8,865 nt of DNA from DATLYB01 sp964502525 (GCA_964502525.1 CAZCXH010000192.1:1-8865), one strand, 5' to 3'. Positions 1 through 6,037 are shown, counted from the first letter of the stretch. Made by a program: numbers and translations. The notes: generated by a model from the letters alone, not told the origin.

Positions 1-3
1 AGG

Positions 4-50
4 GGGTGGGTCAATTTGCTCCGGAATGGGTGGGTCAGTTTGTCCGGAAT
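4..50. repeat. Two tandem 23-24 bp repeats, probable insertion-sequence end
   Basis: Copy A (4-27) and copy B (28-50) share GGGTGGGTCA, then TTTG, then TCCGGAAT. They differ by one substitution (A14/G38) and one missing base (C19). Tandem 20-odd-bp repeats of this kind are typical of the terminal transposase-binding repeats of IS21-like elements, and from memory the GGGTCA-TTTG-CCGGAAT pattern occurs at such ends in Bacteroidota. The element body would lie to the left of the window, so no transposase is visible and the family is an inference. The repeat runs directly into a truncated antitoxin gene, as expected if an insertion or an associated deletion removed that gene's 5' part. Confidence 0.55.
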
Positions 51-208
51 TTGCAGGATTTTATAAACGCGAAAAATTAAGTCTCGGACAAGCGGCTGAT
101 TTGGCGGGATTGAGCAAGCGGGTGTTTATGGAAATCATTGAAAGGTACGGCTATTCTGTTTTCAGCAAAGCGGTTGACGACCTTCTATCCGATATTAAGA
201 ATGCCTGA
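26..208 (+). CDS. UPF0175-family antitoxin, N-terminally truncated
   Basis: The 60-residue product carries the conserved C-terminal half of UPF0175 proteins, the small antitoxin-like partners of PIN-type toxins. The stretch KLSLGQAADLAGLSKRVFMEI (residues about 18-36) is the helix-turn-helix-like core, followed by the usual IIERYGYSVF and an acidic tail ending DLLSDIKNA. Full-length members are roughly 80-95 residues and have about 30 more residues in front of this core. Here residues 1-9 are encoded by repeat copy B, so the ATG at 26 is probably supplied by the inserted DNA and the native start is lost. The stop overlaps the ATG of the toxin remnant (ATGCCTGA, 201-208), a normal arrangement for this module. 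The fragment may be untranslated or non-functional. Family assignment is from motif recall; truncation is read from the repeat junction. Confidence 0.7.
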   Translation: MGGSVCPEFAGFYKREKLSLGQAADLAGLSKRVFMEIIERYGYSVFSKAVDDLLSDIKNA

Positions 209-308
209 CGTTATCATCTCAGACAGGAGTTGCCTCCTACTGCTCGATAAAATTAGTCGCCTCGGATTAAAGCCCTGCTTCCCATCCGCTTCTTTCCCAA
301 AATTATGA
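201..308 (+). pseudogene. DUF3368 PIN-like toxin, N-terminal remnant
   Basis: A 35-codon reading frame starts at ATG 201, overlapping the UPF0175 stop by 8 bases. Its product begins MPDVIISDRSCLLLLDKISRL, which matches the N-terminus of DUF3368 toxins (typically MxxVIISDTSCLIxLxKI), including the early Asp that helps bind metal in PIN domains. After about 21 residues the similarity ends and the frame reads unrelated sequence to a TGA at 306-308. Full-length proteins are about 150 residues, so most of the nuclease domain is missing, including the other acidic residues. An Arg stands where Thr is usual after that Asp. With the truncated antitoxin before it, this is a dead toxin-antitoxin module. 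Confidence 0.65.
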
Positions 309-2146
309 CCGCCAAAGTCAAAGGAAAAACATCACCGCAACTGACTTTTCTTGATACGCTGGAAAAGCGGCTTGTTCTTAACAGGAGATGGGTCATTGCC
401 GCATTGATTGGAGGCTGGGTTGCCGTTCGCGTATCCGGTTTCATCTTCATGGTAAAAAGCCCGCTCTACAATATGTACTTGTGGAGCGAATCGGATAACC
501 GCTTCTTTGATGATTGGGCTAAGTATCTGAATCAGGATTGGCTCAATGAGAAACCGCTTCACCACTACCATTCGTGGCATCATGATTTTGCTGAATATTA
601 TTTCAAAAAGCACCCCGAAAAACTGCAGGAGATTTTAGCCGCGCATCCGGAGAGGGATTCCACTTTCATCCCCGGCAGGGAATTGTGGAACGAATGGTAC
701 AAAGGGAAGCAATACCACCAGGAGCCATTGTATGCCTATACGCTGGCGGTTTTCTATTTTTTTAAGATGAATGCCATTACTGTGATGCTGTTTATCCAGC
801 TTTGCCTTGGGGTTTTGAGCGGCATCCTGCTATATTTTCTTTCGAAGAAAAATTTCGGAGAAACCGCAGCCGCAATCACGGGAATACTCTACCTGTTTTG
901 CGGGGTGATAGCCATCCACGAACTCACCATCCTTCGCACCTCATGGATTGTTTTCTGCACCATCCTCAACGTTTGGCTGATTGATCGGGCGCTGGAGCGT
1001 TTGGACGTGCGTAATTTTTTCCTGTGCGGGATCAGCCTCGGATTCTCGGTCTTGATGTGGTCGGCATTTTCGCTTTTCTTTTACGGCACTCTTGCCATCG
1101 CCTTGTTTCTCGTGAAAAAAGATTGGGTGCGGTATCTGAAGCTGGCAGCGGTCATCTTAGCGGGATTCATGCTGATGCGTTCACCGGTCATTATCCGCAA
1201 TATAATCGTGGGCGTACCTGCGTTCAGCTCGGCAAGCGGAGTCGAGTCCACATTCATTTCAACAAATGCTTATGGCGTGAACAGTGTTTCCGGCTGGGGA
1301 CCTGTGCCTGAGCGCGATGCTGAAATTTTGGGAGAAACATACAACAGTTTGCCGCAAGCCATCATCGCCACGCTGAAAACACATCCTTCCATTTGGTCAT
1401 ACGTTTCGCTGCTGTGGATGAAAGCGAAGGCGATATGGCAGGGCAATGAATGGGCTGATAACGTAAACTATTATTTCTACAAGCTGCAGGTTCCCTTTCT
1501 GAAATTGGCTTTCGTTGATTTCTTCCTGATAGCACCGTTGGGATTGGCAGGGCTGATATTTTGCATTCATCAACGGAAAAAATATTTCGCGCTCTACCTG
1601 GCTATCCTGGTCAATCTTGCGATATTGATGGCATTTCACGTTCTGGGAAGGTACCGGACCTCATTGGTGATGGTTTCAATTCCGCTCGCTGCGCTGGCGC
1701 TTACCGAGTTTGCAAGGTTCTTTTTGGAGATGAAATGGAACGGCTTGTGGAAAGCTGCACTCATTGCATGTTTGCTTTTTCTGTCATATTCAAATCATCA
1801 TTTCGATATTAACACTCAGTTGCGATCAGCAGATTACTCAGCGCTCTATGATAATTATTACCTTGTTGAACTGGAGAAGCTTCAAAAGGAAGGGCGCATG
1901 GACAAAAGCGTGGCGCTGCATCGTGAGTTCTTAGATATGCAGCCAGAATTTATCAGCAAGCTGAAACCAAACAGCATTATTAAACAGGCCAACCAGATTG
2001 GACTTGCAAAATATTTTGCGCAGCATCACCGCATCCAAAGCAGTATCCTGAAAGCAACAGGCGATGAACGGGGCGCTACCCTCGAGATGAATGTTGCTGC
2101 GACTTTGGATCAGGCGGTGGAAAAATCAGCAAGGCAAATGCGTTAA
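305..2146 (+). CDS. Polytopic GT-C (GT39/PMT/ArnT-like) glycosyltransferase
   Basis: A 613-residue integral membrane protein. A short basic N-terminus leads into a first membrane segment at about 29-50. A long extracytoplasmic loop (about 51-150) follows, with an acidic cluster SESDNRFFDDWA (61-72), a His-rich stretch (86-93) and YHQEPLYAY (137-145). About eight to nine further hydrophobic segments lie between 155 and 495. The acidic residues in the first loop, the QEPLY element and the LGRYR motif (447-451) before a late helix fit GT-C enzymes, which transfer sugars from polyprenyl-phosphate donors to lipid or protein acceptors at the outer face of the inner membrane. Residues about 500-613 form a soluble helical tail. 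The ATG at 305 has no Shine-Dalgarno and overlaps the TGA of the toxin remnant. It is kept because the next Met (residue 49) would cut into the first helix. Donor and acceptor cannot be told from sequence. Confidence 0.75.
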   Translation: MTAKVKGKTSPQLTFLDTLEKRLVLNRRWVIAALIGGWVAVRVSGFIFMVKSPLYNMYLWSESDNRFFDDWAKYLNQDWLNEKPLHHYHSWHHDFAEYYFKKHPEKLQEILAAHPERDSTFIPGRELWNEWYKGKQYHQEPLYAYTLAVFYFFKMNAITVMLFIQLCLGVLSGILLYFLSKKNFGETAAAITGILYLFCGVIAIHELTILRTSWIVFCTILNVWLIDRALERLDVRNFFLCGISLGFSVLMWSAFSLFFYGTLAIALFLVKKDWVRYLKLAAVILAGFMLMRSPVIIRNIIVGVPAFSSASGVESTFISTNAYGVNSVSGWGPVPERDAEILGETYNSLPQAIIATLKTHPSIWSYVSLLWMKAKAIWQGNEWADNVNYYFYKLQVPFLKLAFVDFFLIAPLGLAGLIFCIHQRKKYFALYLAILVNLAILMAFHVLGRYRTSLVMVSIPLAALALTEFARFFLEMKWNGLWKAALIACLLFLSYSNHHFDINTQLRSADYSALYDNYYLVELEKLQKEGRMDKSVALHREFLDMQPEFISKLKPNSIIKQANQIGLAKYFAQHHRIQSSILKATGDERGATLEMNVAATLDQAVEKSARQMR

Positions 2147-2150
2147 ATAA

Positions 2151-2178
2151 TTGAGATGCCCCTGCCGCAATACCTTTG
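2151..2178 (+). promoter_or_regulatory. Bacteroidota-type promoter (TTG-N17-TAnnTTTG)
   Basis: TTG at 2151-2153 and TACCTTTG at 2171-2178 are separated by 17 nt, matching the -33 (TTG) and -7 (TAnnTTTG) elements recognised by the primary sigma factor of Bacteroidota. The predicted transcription start falls at about 2182-2185, on or next to the ATG at 2184. The mRNA would therefore be leaderless or nearly so. The promoter begins 5 bases after the stop of the glycosyltransferase gene, which separates the arginine genes from the gene before them. Confidence 0.6.
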
Positions 2179-2183
2179 CAGTA

Positions 2184-3098
2184 ATGAATGGAATATTCAC
2201 CACCGCTGAGATTGATTTCACTGTTTCTGATTTGAGCAGCCGCCCAGAGCCGCGCAAGGTGCTGATTTGCACCCCGGAATATTTTGACATTGTTGACGTG
2301 AAGAACGTCCACATGCAGGGCAATGTTGGCGGATTGGATAAAAGGCTGGCTGTGAAACAATGGAACGATTTGAAAGCTGTGTATCAGTTATGGAAGGAAA
2401 AAGGAATATTGGAAGACGTGCTTGAAATAAAAGGCGCTGAAGGATTGGAGGATATGATTTTTACAGCCAACCAGTCGTTTCCGTGGATGATTGATGGAAA
2501 GAAGGTAGTGGTAATGAGCAAAATGCGCCACTCCAGCCGGGAACGGGAAGTACCGTACTTCAGAGAGTTCTACAAAAAAGTTGGCTATCAGTTGCTGGAA
2601 TTAAGAAGCAATGTTCACTTTGAGGGCATGGGCGATCTGATCCCGCATTACGGGAAAAATCTTTTGTACGGAGGATATGGCCACAGAACAGATGCCGAAG
2701 CTTATAAAGAGATTTCGCAATTATTGCAAGTTCCCATCGTGCTGTTGAAGCTGGAGGATCCGAGGTTCTACCACCTCGACACCTGTTTCATTCCTGCCGA
2801 TGAAAACACCGCGTTGCTTACGCCATCGGCATTCCGTAATGAAGATTTGCAGGGATTGAAGAAACTTTTTAAAAACATCATTGAGATTCCTGATGAAGAA
2901 GCTGACAAGTTCTTCGCACTGAACGCCCACCTTGTAAACGATCATCAATCAAAAAAGAAGGCTGCTGTTCTCCAAAAGGGCACTGTGGTGATGAGCCGGG
3001 AACTGAATAAATTGGGATTTGAAATATCTGAAATTGATACCTCAGAATACATTAAATCCGGAGGCAGTTGCTTTTGCATGAAAATGATGCTTTATTAA
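2184..3098 (+). CDS. DDAH/arginine-dihydrolase-like guanidino-modifying hydrolase
   Basis: A 304-residue cytoplasmic enzyme of the guanidino-group modifying (amidinotransferase/DDAH/arginine dihydrolase) superfamily. Visible landmarks are PEYFDI (31-36), NVHMQGNV (41-48), FTAN (93-96), FEGMGD (146-151), GGYGHRTD (163-170), YHLDTCF with likely catalytic His197 (196-202), and a C-terminal SGGSCFC with likely nucleophile Cys296 (Cys298 is the alternative). FTAN replaces the FTRD of arginine deiminases. From memory, an Asn in this loop is typical of cyanobacterial arginine dihydrolase (ArgZ/AgrE), which turns arginine into ornithine, ammonia and CO2. Dimethylarginine hydrolysis is the other candidate. 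The start is set at 2184, not at the in-frame ATG at 2151, because that ATG lies upstream of the -7 promoter element and would not be transcribed from it. Arginine deiminase follows after 81 bases, supporting an arginine-related role. Confidence 0.8.
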   Translation: MNGIFTTAEIDFTVSDLSSRPEPRKVLICTPEYFDIVDVKNVHMQGNVGGLDKRLAVKQWNDLKAVYQLWKEKGILEDVLEIKGAEGLEDMIFTANQSFPWMIDGKKVVVMSKMRHSSREREVPYFREFYKKVGYQLLELRSNVHFEGMGDLIPHYGKNLLYGGYGHRTDAEAYKEISQLLQVPIVLLKLEDPRFYHLDTCFIPADENTALLTPSAFRNEDLQGLKKLFKNIIEIPDEEADKFFALNAHLVNDHQSKKKAAVLQKGTVVMSRELNKLGFEISEIDTSEYIKSGGSCFCMKMMLY

Positions 3099-3100
3099 CG

Positions 3101-3172
3101 TGTTGAGTATTGAGTGTTGTGTGTTGTGTAAACTGAAGGCACAACCCAACACCCAACACCCAACACCCAACA
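3101..3172. repeat. Inverted pair of heptanucleotide arrays, long hairpin
   Basis: The left arm (3101-3128) is four heptads: TGTTGAG, TATTGAG, TGTTGTG, TGTTGTG. The right arm (3145-3172) is four perfect copies of CCCAACA. A 16-nt loop (3129-3144) lies between. When folded, most heptads pair in 6 of 7 positions, with a mismatch recurring at position 6, giving an imperfect stem of about 28 bp. The hairpin fills nearly the whole spacer and ends 7 bases before the arcA ATG. No run of T follows, so it is not a standard intrinsic terminator. It could attenuate readthrough, protect a 3' end or change arcA translation; these roles are inference. Confidence 0.75.
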
Positions 3173-3179
3173 CTCAAAA

Positions 3180-4406
3180 ATGCTGAAAGTCACATCCGAG
3201 ATCAAGCGCCTCCGCAAGGTCATCATCCACCAGCCGGATGATGGCATCGAGATTGTTACGCCCAGCAAAGCCCTTGAATTTTTGTATGATGACATCGTGT
3301 TCCTGCCGCAGATGAAGGCGGAGCATGCTGTTTTCAAAAAAGTGCTGGATATATTTTTGGGGCGCGAAAATGTTTATGATACGCAGGATATGCTGAAGGA
3401 AGTTCTGTTGCTGAACGAACAAGCGAAGATGCGCCTGGTTGATTCGGTATGCAGGCTTGAAAAGGAGTCAGACCGCACCCGTGAAAAGCTGCGCAAGCTG
3501 CCTGCCGACCAGTTGGTTTACACGCTGTTCACCGGGATGCTGCTGCAGGATAACAGGCAACTGTTTTCACCTCTGCCCAATTATGTTTTCACGCGTGACA
3601 TCGGAGCGGTGGTCAACGATCATATCATTATCTGCAACGCCCGGAAGAAAGCCCGCAGCCGGGAGAGCATCCTTACGCGGTTCATCGTGCAGTATCATCC
3701 GCTCTTCAAAAATTTCATGGAAAACGACAAGGTGATTGACCTCACCCAGGAAGGCGATGACATCCGCATCGAAGGCGGAGACATCATGATCTTTGACCAG
3801 AAGCATCTGCTGATTGGATGCAGCTCCCGCACCACTTACCGCGCAGTGGAATTTCTTGCCGACAAGTTGTTCCGCAAGAACGTGATTGCAAACGTGATCC
3901 GCATTGACATTCCCAAGAAACGGGCTTCGATGCATATTGACACGATTTTCACGCAGGTGTCAAAAAATGAATTTGTGGTTTTTGCCCCCTATGTTTTCAG
4001 CGAAAAAAAGCTGAAGGTGTATCACTATCGCAAGCGGGGCAACGAACCATATCAATATCCCTCCCTGAAAGAATTCTTTCTTGACGCGAACCCCCGGATG
4101 GATTTCATCCTCTGCGGGCAAGGGAAAAATCCTTACGATGAGCGCGAGCAATGGACGGACGGCTGCAACCTGCTTGCGGTGAATGACGGTGTTGCCATCG
4201 CCTACAACCGCAACGCCAGGACGGCTGAGGCGTTCCGTGAAAAGGGCTACAACGTGGTAGATGCGGAAGTGATCATCAATGCATGGAACAAGGGGATTGT
4301 GAAACCCGAGAAAATGGAGCGGACCATCATGAGCATCCCGTCAACCGAACTGTCACGGGCGCGTGGCGGACCGCATTGCATGAGTTTTCCGATTGAACGG
4401 TATTAA
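3180..4406 (+). CDS. arcA: Arginine deiminase
   Basis: A 408-residue cytoplasmic enzyme that hydrolyses L-arginine to L-citrulline and ammonia, the first step of the arginine deiminase pathway. All signature motifs are present: FTRD (137-140), IEGGD (197-201), MHIDTIFT with catalytic His252 (251-258), REQWTDGCN (322-330) and RGGPHCMSFP with nucleophile Cys400 (395-404). The N-terminus (TSEIKRLRKVIIHQP) is normal for the family, as is the length of about 400-420. The ATG at 3180 directly follows the heptad hairpin and has no Shine-Dalgarno. No ornithine carbamoyltransferase, carbamate kinase or arginine/ornithine antiporter is next to it, so the full energy-yielding pathway is not encoded in this window. 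The preceding paralogue-like hydrolase may share its substrate or take its product. Confidence 0.93.
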   Translation: MLKVTSEIKRLRKVIIHQPDDGIEIVTPSKALEFLYDDIVFLPQMKAEHAVFKKVLDIFLGRENVYDTQDMLKEVLLLNEQAKMRLVDSVCRLEKESDRTREKLRKLPADQLVYTLFTGMLLQDNRQLFSPLPNYVFTRDIGAVVNDHIIICNARKKARSRESILTRFIVQYHPLFKNFMENDKVIDLTQEGDDIRIEGGDIMIFDQKHLLIGCSSRTTYRAVEFLADKLFRKNVIANVIRIDIPKKRASMHIDTIFTQVSKNEFVVFAPYVFSEKKLKVYHYRKRGNEPYQYPSLKEFFLDANPRMDFILCGQGKNPYDEREQWTDGCNLLAVNDGVAIAYNRNARTAEAFREKGYNVVDAEVIINAWNKGIVKPEKMERTIMSIPSTELSRARGGPHCMSFPIERY

Positions 4407-4424
4407 GCCACCTAATATATGATA

Positions 4425-4482
4425 ATATCTATAATGTCTAATATCTAATGTCTAATGTCCAATGTCTAACATCTAAAATCTA
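4425..4482. repeat. Heptanucleotide tandem array (ATGTCTA type)
   Basis: Eight 7-bp units lie between arcA and the next gene. ATATCTA (4425-4431) is followed by an extra TA. Contiguous heptads then run from 4434: ATGTCTA, ATATCTA, ATGTCTA, ATGTCCA, ATGTCTA, ACATCTA, AAATCTA. Units become less alike towards both ends, as in arrays made by slippage and then eroded. The array stops 9 bases before the ATG at 4492. No terminator or promoter consensus is visible in the spacer 4407-4491. Heptanucleotide tandem arrays (STRR) are known from cyanobacteria, but the function of this one is unknown. Confidence 0.75.
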
Positions 4483-4491
4483 TCTCAGAAA

Positions 4492-5514
4492 ATGAAAGCC
4501 TTCCTACTCTCCCGTTTTGGCACCGCCAACGAAGCATTTCAATTAAAGGAATTACCTGACCTGCAACCCAAGCCTCATGAAGTGGTGGTGGATGTAGATG
4601 CTTTCGGATTGAATTTCGCTGACGTGGTTGCCCGAAAGGGAATGTACCGCGACTGCCCGCCTCTTCCTTGCGTGATTGGTTATGATGCCGTTGGAACGGT
4701 CTCAAAAACCGGTAGTGATGTCAAAAATCTAAAAGCAGGACACCGCGTTGTTGCTTTCACGCGCTTTGGCGGATATGCCTCCCAAGTTGCTTCAGACCAT
4801 AAAGGTGTTGTGCCCATTCCGGAAAACATGGATGCAGGTGAAGCGGCAGCCCTTGCCACGCAGTATTGCACGGCTTATTATGCCGCAGAGGAAATGGTGC
4901 GTCTGCACGAAGGCGACCACGTTGTGATTCAGGCGGCAGCGGGTGGTGTGGGCACAGCGTTGATACAGCTTGCCAAAAACAGGAAGTGCATCATTTATGG
5001 CGGTGCCGGCTCGGATGAAAAATTGGATTACCTGCGAAAACTTGGAGTGGATTATCCTATCAATTACCGCAAACAGGATTTTCACCAAGCGGTCCGCAAA
5101 ATCATGAATGAAAAAAAACCGGATGTGATTTTCAACTCCATTGGAGGAAAATCGGTTAGGGATGGTCTCGCATTGCTCGGAACGGGTGGAAGAATGGTGT
5201 GCTATGGCGCAGCCGAAGCGATGGATGAAGACAACAAGCTGCGCGCCAACCTGAAACTTGCCTGGGGATTCGGCTTGATCTTCCCTCCATTACTCATCAT
5301 GCAAACCAAATCGCTCATCGGCATCAATATGCTGCGAGTTGCCGATGACAAACCGGATGTCTTGAAGCGTTGCCTTGAGAGTGTCGTAAAAATGCACGAA
5401 CAGGGAATTTTGAAACCCCACACCGGTGCGGTGTTTACTGCTGACAAGATTGCCGAAGCGCATGAATTTTTAGAGTCGCGCAAATCAATGGGGAAGGTGA
5501 TTGTGAAGTGGTAG
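4492..5514 (+). CDS. Zinc-free MDR NADPH:quinone oxidoreductase / VAT1-like
   Basis: A 340-residue cytoplasmic medium-chain dehydrogenase/reductase. The N-terminal GroES-like domain (about 1-125) includes LNFADVVARKGMY (40-52) and PCVIGYDAVGTV (59-70). It lacks the GHE and cysteine ligands of zinc-dependent members. The Rossmann domain (about 126-280) contains AAAGGVG (148-154), the dinucleotide-binding turn, and NYRKQDF (191-197). The C-terminus AEAHEFLESRKSMGKVIVKW is the usual end of quinone oxidoreductases and VAT1 homologues. Such enzymes reduce quinones or enones with NADPH; the real substrate cannot be read from sequence. The ATG follows the heptad array with no clear Shine-Dalgarno. 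No functional tie to its neighbours is evident. Confidence 0.88.
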   Translation: MKAFLLSRFGTANEAFQLKELPDLQPKPHEVVVDVDAFGLNFADVVARKGMYRDCPPLPCVIGYDAVGTVSKTGSDVKNLKAGHRVVAFTRFGGYASQVASDHKGVVPIPENMDAGEAAALATQYCTAYYAAEEMVRLHEGDHVVIQAAAGGVGTALIQLAKNRKCIIYGGAGSDEKLDYLRKLGVDYPINYRKQDFHQAVRKIMNEKKPDVIFNSIGGKSVRDGLALLGTGGRMVCYGAAEAMDEDNKLRANLKLAWGFGLIFPPLLIMQTKSLIGINMLRVADDKPDVLKRCLESVVKMHEQGILKPHTGAVFTADKIAEAHEFLESRKSMGKVIVKW

Positions 5515-5527
5515 AATCCTACATTTG
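5501..5527 (+). promoter_or_regulatory. Possible Bacteroidota-type promoter before the GIY-YIG gene
   Basis: TACATTTG at 5520-5527 fits the -7 consensus TAnnTTTG. A TTG at 5501-5503 lies 16 nt upstream, slightly shorter than usual. Transcription would start near 5533 and give a leader of about 115 nt carrying two stem-loop repeats before the GIY-YIG start at 5649. The TTG is inside the end of the oxidoreductase gene, so chance is possible. Confidence 0.35.
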
Positions 5528-5539
5528 CACGCAGTTGCG

Positions 5540-5564
5540 CATGGGTTCGACTCCGCTAACCATG
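5540..5564 (+). repeat. Stem-loop repeat copy 1 (TTCGACTCCGCT core)
   Basis: The core TTCGACTCCGCT is at 5546-5557. The flanks CATGG(G)TT (5540-5547) and AACCATG (5558-5564) pair around it, with one bulged G. TGAC overlaps and follows the right arm (5563-5566), as in the other two copies. It is 12-of-12 complementary to the core of copy 2 (5609-5620), so the two can also form one long-range hairpin. Confidence 0.75.
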
Positions 5565-5601
5565 ACAACACAGCAAATTTCTTTTCAAAAACTGTATCGG
5601 T

Positions 5602-5625
5602 CAGCCTGAGCGGAGTCGAAGGCTG
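5602..5625 (-). repeat. Stem-loop repeat copy 2, inverted
   Basis: Read on the minus strand it has the same core, TTCGACTCCGCT (5620-5609), followed by CAGGCTGAC. The stem is CAGCCT (5602-5607) with AGGCTG (5620-5625) around a 12-nt loop. The stem bases differ from copies 1 and 3 but remain paired. Together with copy 1 it makes an inverted pair like a bacterial REP/BIME doublet, located just before the GIY-YIG gene. Confidence 0.75.
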
Positions 5626-5648
5626 GAAGAAAATCGTAATCGCTTCTT

Positions 5649-6020
5649 ATGAAATTCATGTACGTCTATATTGTCAAGTGTTCTGATGCCAGCTATTATA
5701 CTGGAGTGACAAACGACATCGAAAGAAGAATAGCAGAACATAACTCCGGTGAAGATGAAAACGCTTACATATTTAGCAGAAGGCCGGTCGAACTTGTTTT
5801 TTGTGAAATATTGATTGACGCCAGGGAAGCCATTGAATTAGAAAAGCAGATTAAAGGCTGGACCAGAAAAAAGAAAGAAGCGCTGATTGAGCGTAATTGG
5901 GATAAGCTAAAGAAGCTTGCGGTCTGCAGAAATCACACTTCACATAGGAACTACAATCAACAAAAAGCATTGTCAATTCAATCATCCTTCGACTCCGCTC
6001 AGGATGACGGTATGGATTAG
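5649..6020 (+). CDS. Small GIY-YIG nuclease-domain protein
   Basis: A 123-residue protein of the single-domain GIY-YIG family, related to UvrC N-terminal and YhbQ-like proteins. The signature is YVYIVK (5-10) and YYTGVTND (16-23), then ERRIAEH (25-31) with the catalytic Arg, and ELEKQIKGW (63-71) with the catalytic Glu. These residues should form a metal-dependent phosphodiesterase site that cuts DNA, but the substrate of this group is not established. The domain normally ends near LKKLAVCRN (88-95). The last residues, SSFDSAQDDGMD (112-123), are encoded by stem-loop repeat copy 3, so the tail is repeat-derived. The gene is bracketed by copies of this repeat. The ATG at 5649 is preferred; Met4 is an alternative. 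glpD begins 17 bases after the stop. Confidence 0.85.
   Translation: MKFMYVYIVKCSDASYYTGVTNDIERRIAEHNSGEDENAYIFSRRPVELVFCEILIDAREAIELEKQIKGWTRKKKEALIERNWDKLKKLAVCRNHTSHRNYNQQKALSIQSSFDSAQDDGMD
5982..6007 (+). repeat. Stem-loop repeat copy 3, inside the GIY-YIG 3' end
   Basis: TCATCCT (5982-5988) and AGGATGA (6001-6007) form a perfect 7-bp stem around the 12-nt loop TCGACTCCGCTC. With flanking bases it contains the shared core TTCGACTCCGCT (5988-5999) and the trailing TGAC (6005-6008). It encodes SSFDSAQDD of the GIY-YIG protein. It lies 30 bases before the glpD start and could affect readthrough into glpD, but no T-run follows it. Confidence 0.8.
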
Positions 6021-6037
6021 GGCAATTCAGTTACATC

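Noticed and set aside
2151..2183. In-frame ATG at 2151 as the start of the guanidino hydrolase
   Set aside because: It lies on the -33 promoter element and upstream of the -7 element, so it would not be in the transcript from that promoter.
3101..3172. CRISPR array or intrinsic terminator
   Set aside because: Units are 7 bp with no spacers, and the hairpin is not followed by a T-run.
3095..3337. Minus-strand frame over the heptad hairpin (product with WVLGVGCWV)
   Set aside because: It is a translation of the repeat plus antisense arcA sequence and has no recognisable domain.
5543..5557. GGGTTCGACTCC, resembling a tRNA T-arm
   Set aside because: No acceptor or anticodon arms can be placed around it, and the same core recurs twice more as the stem-loop repeat.
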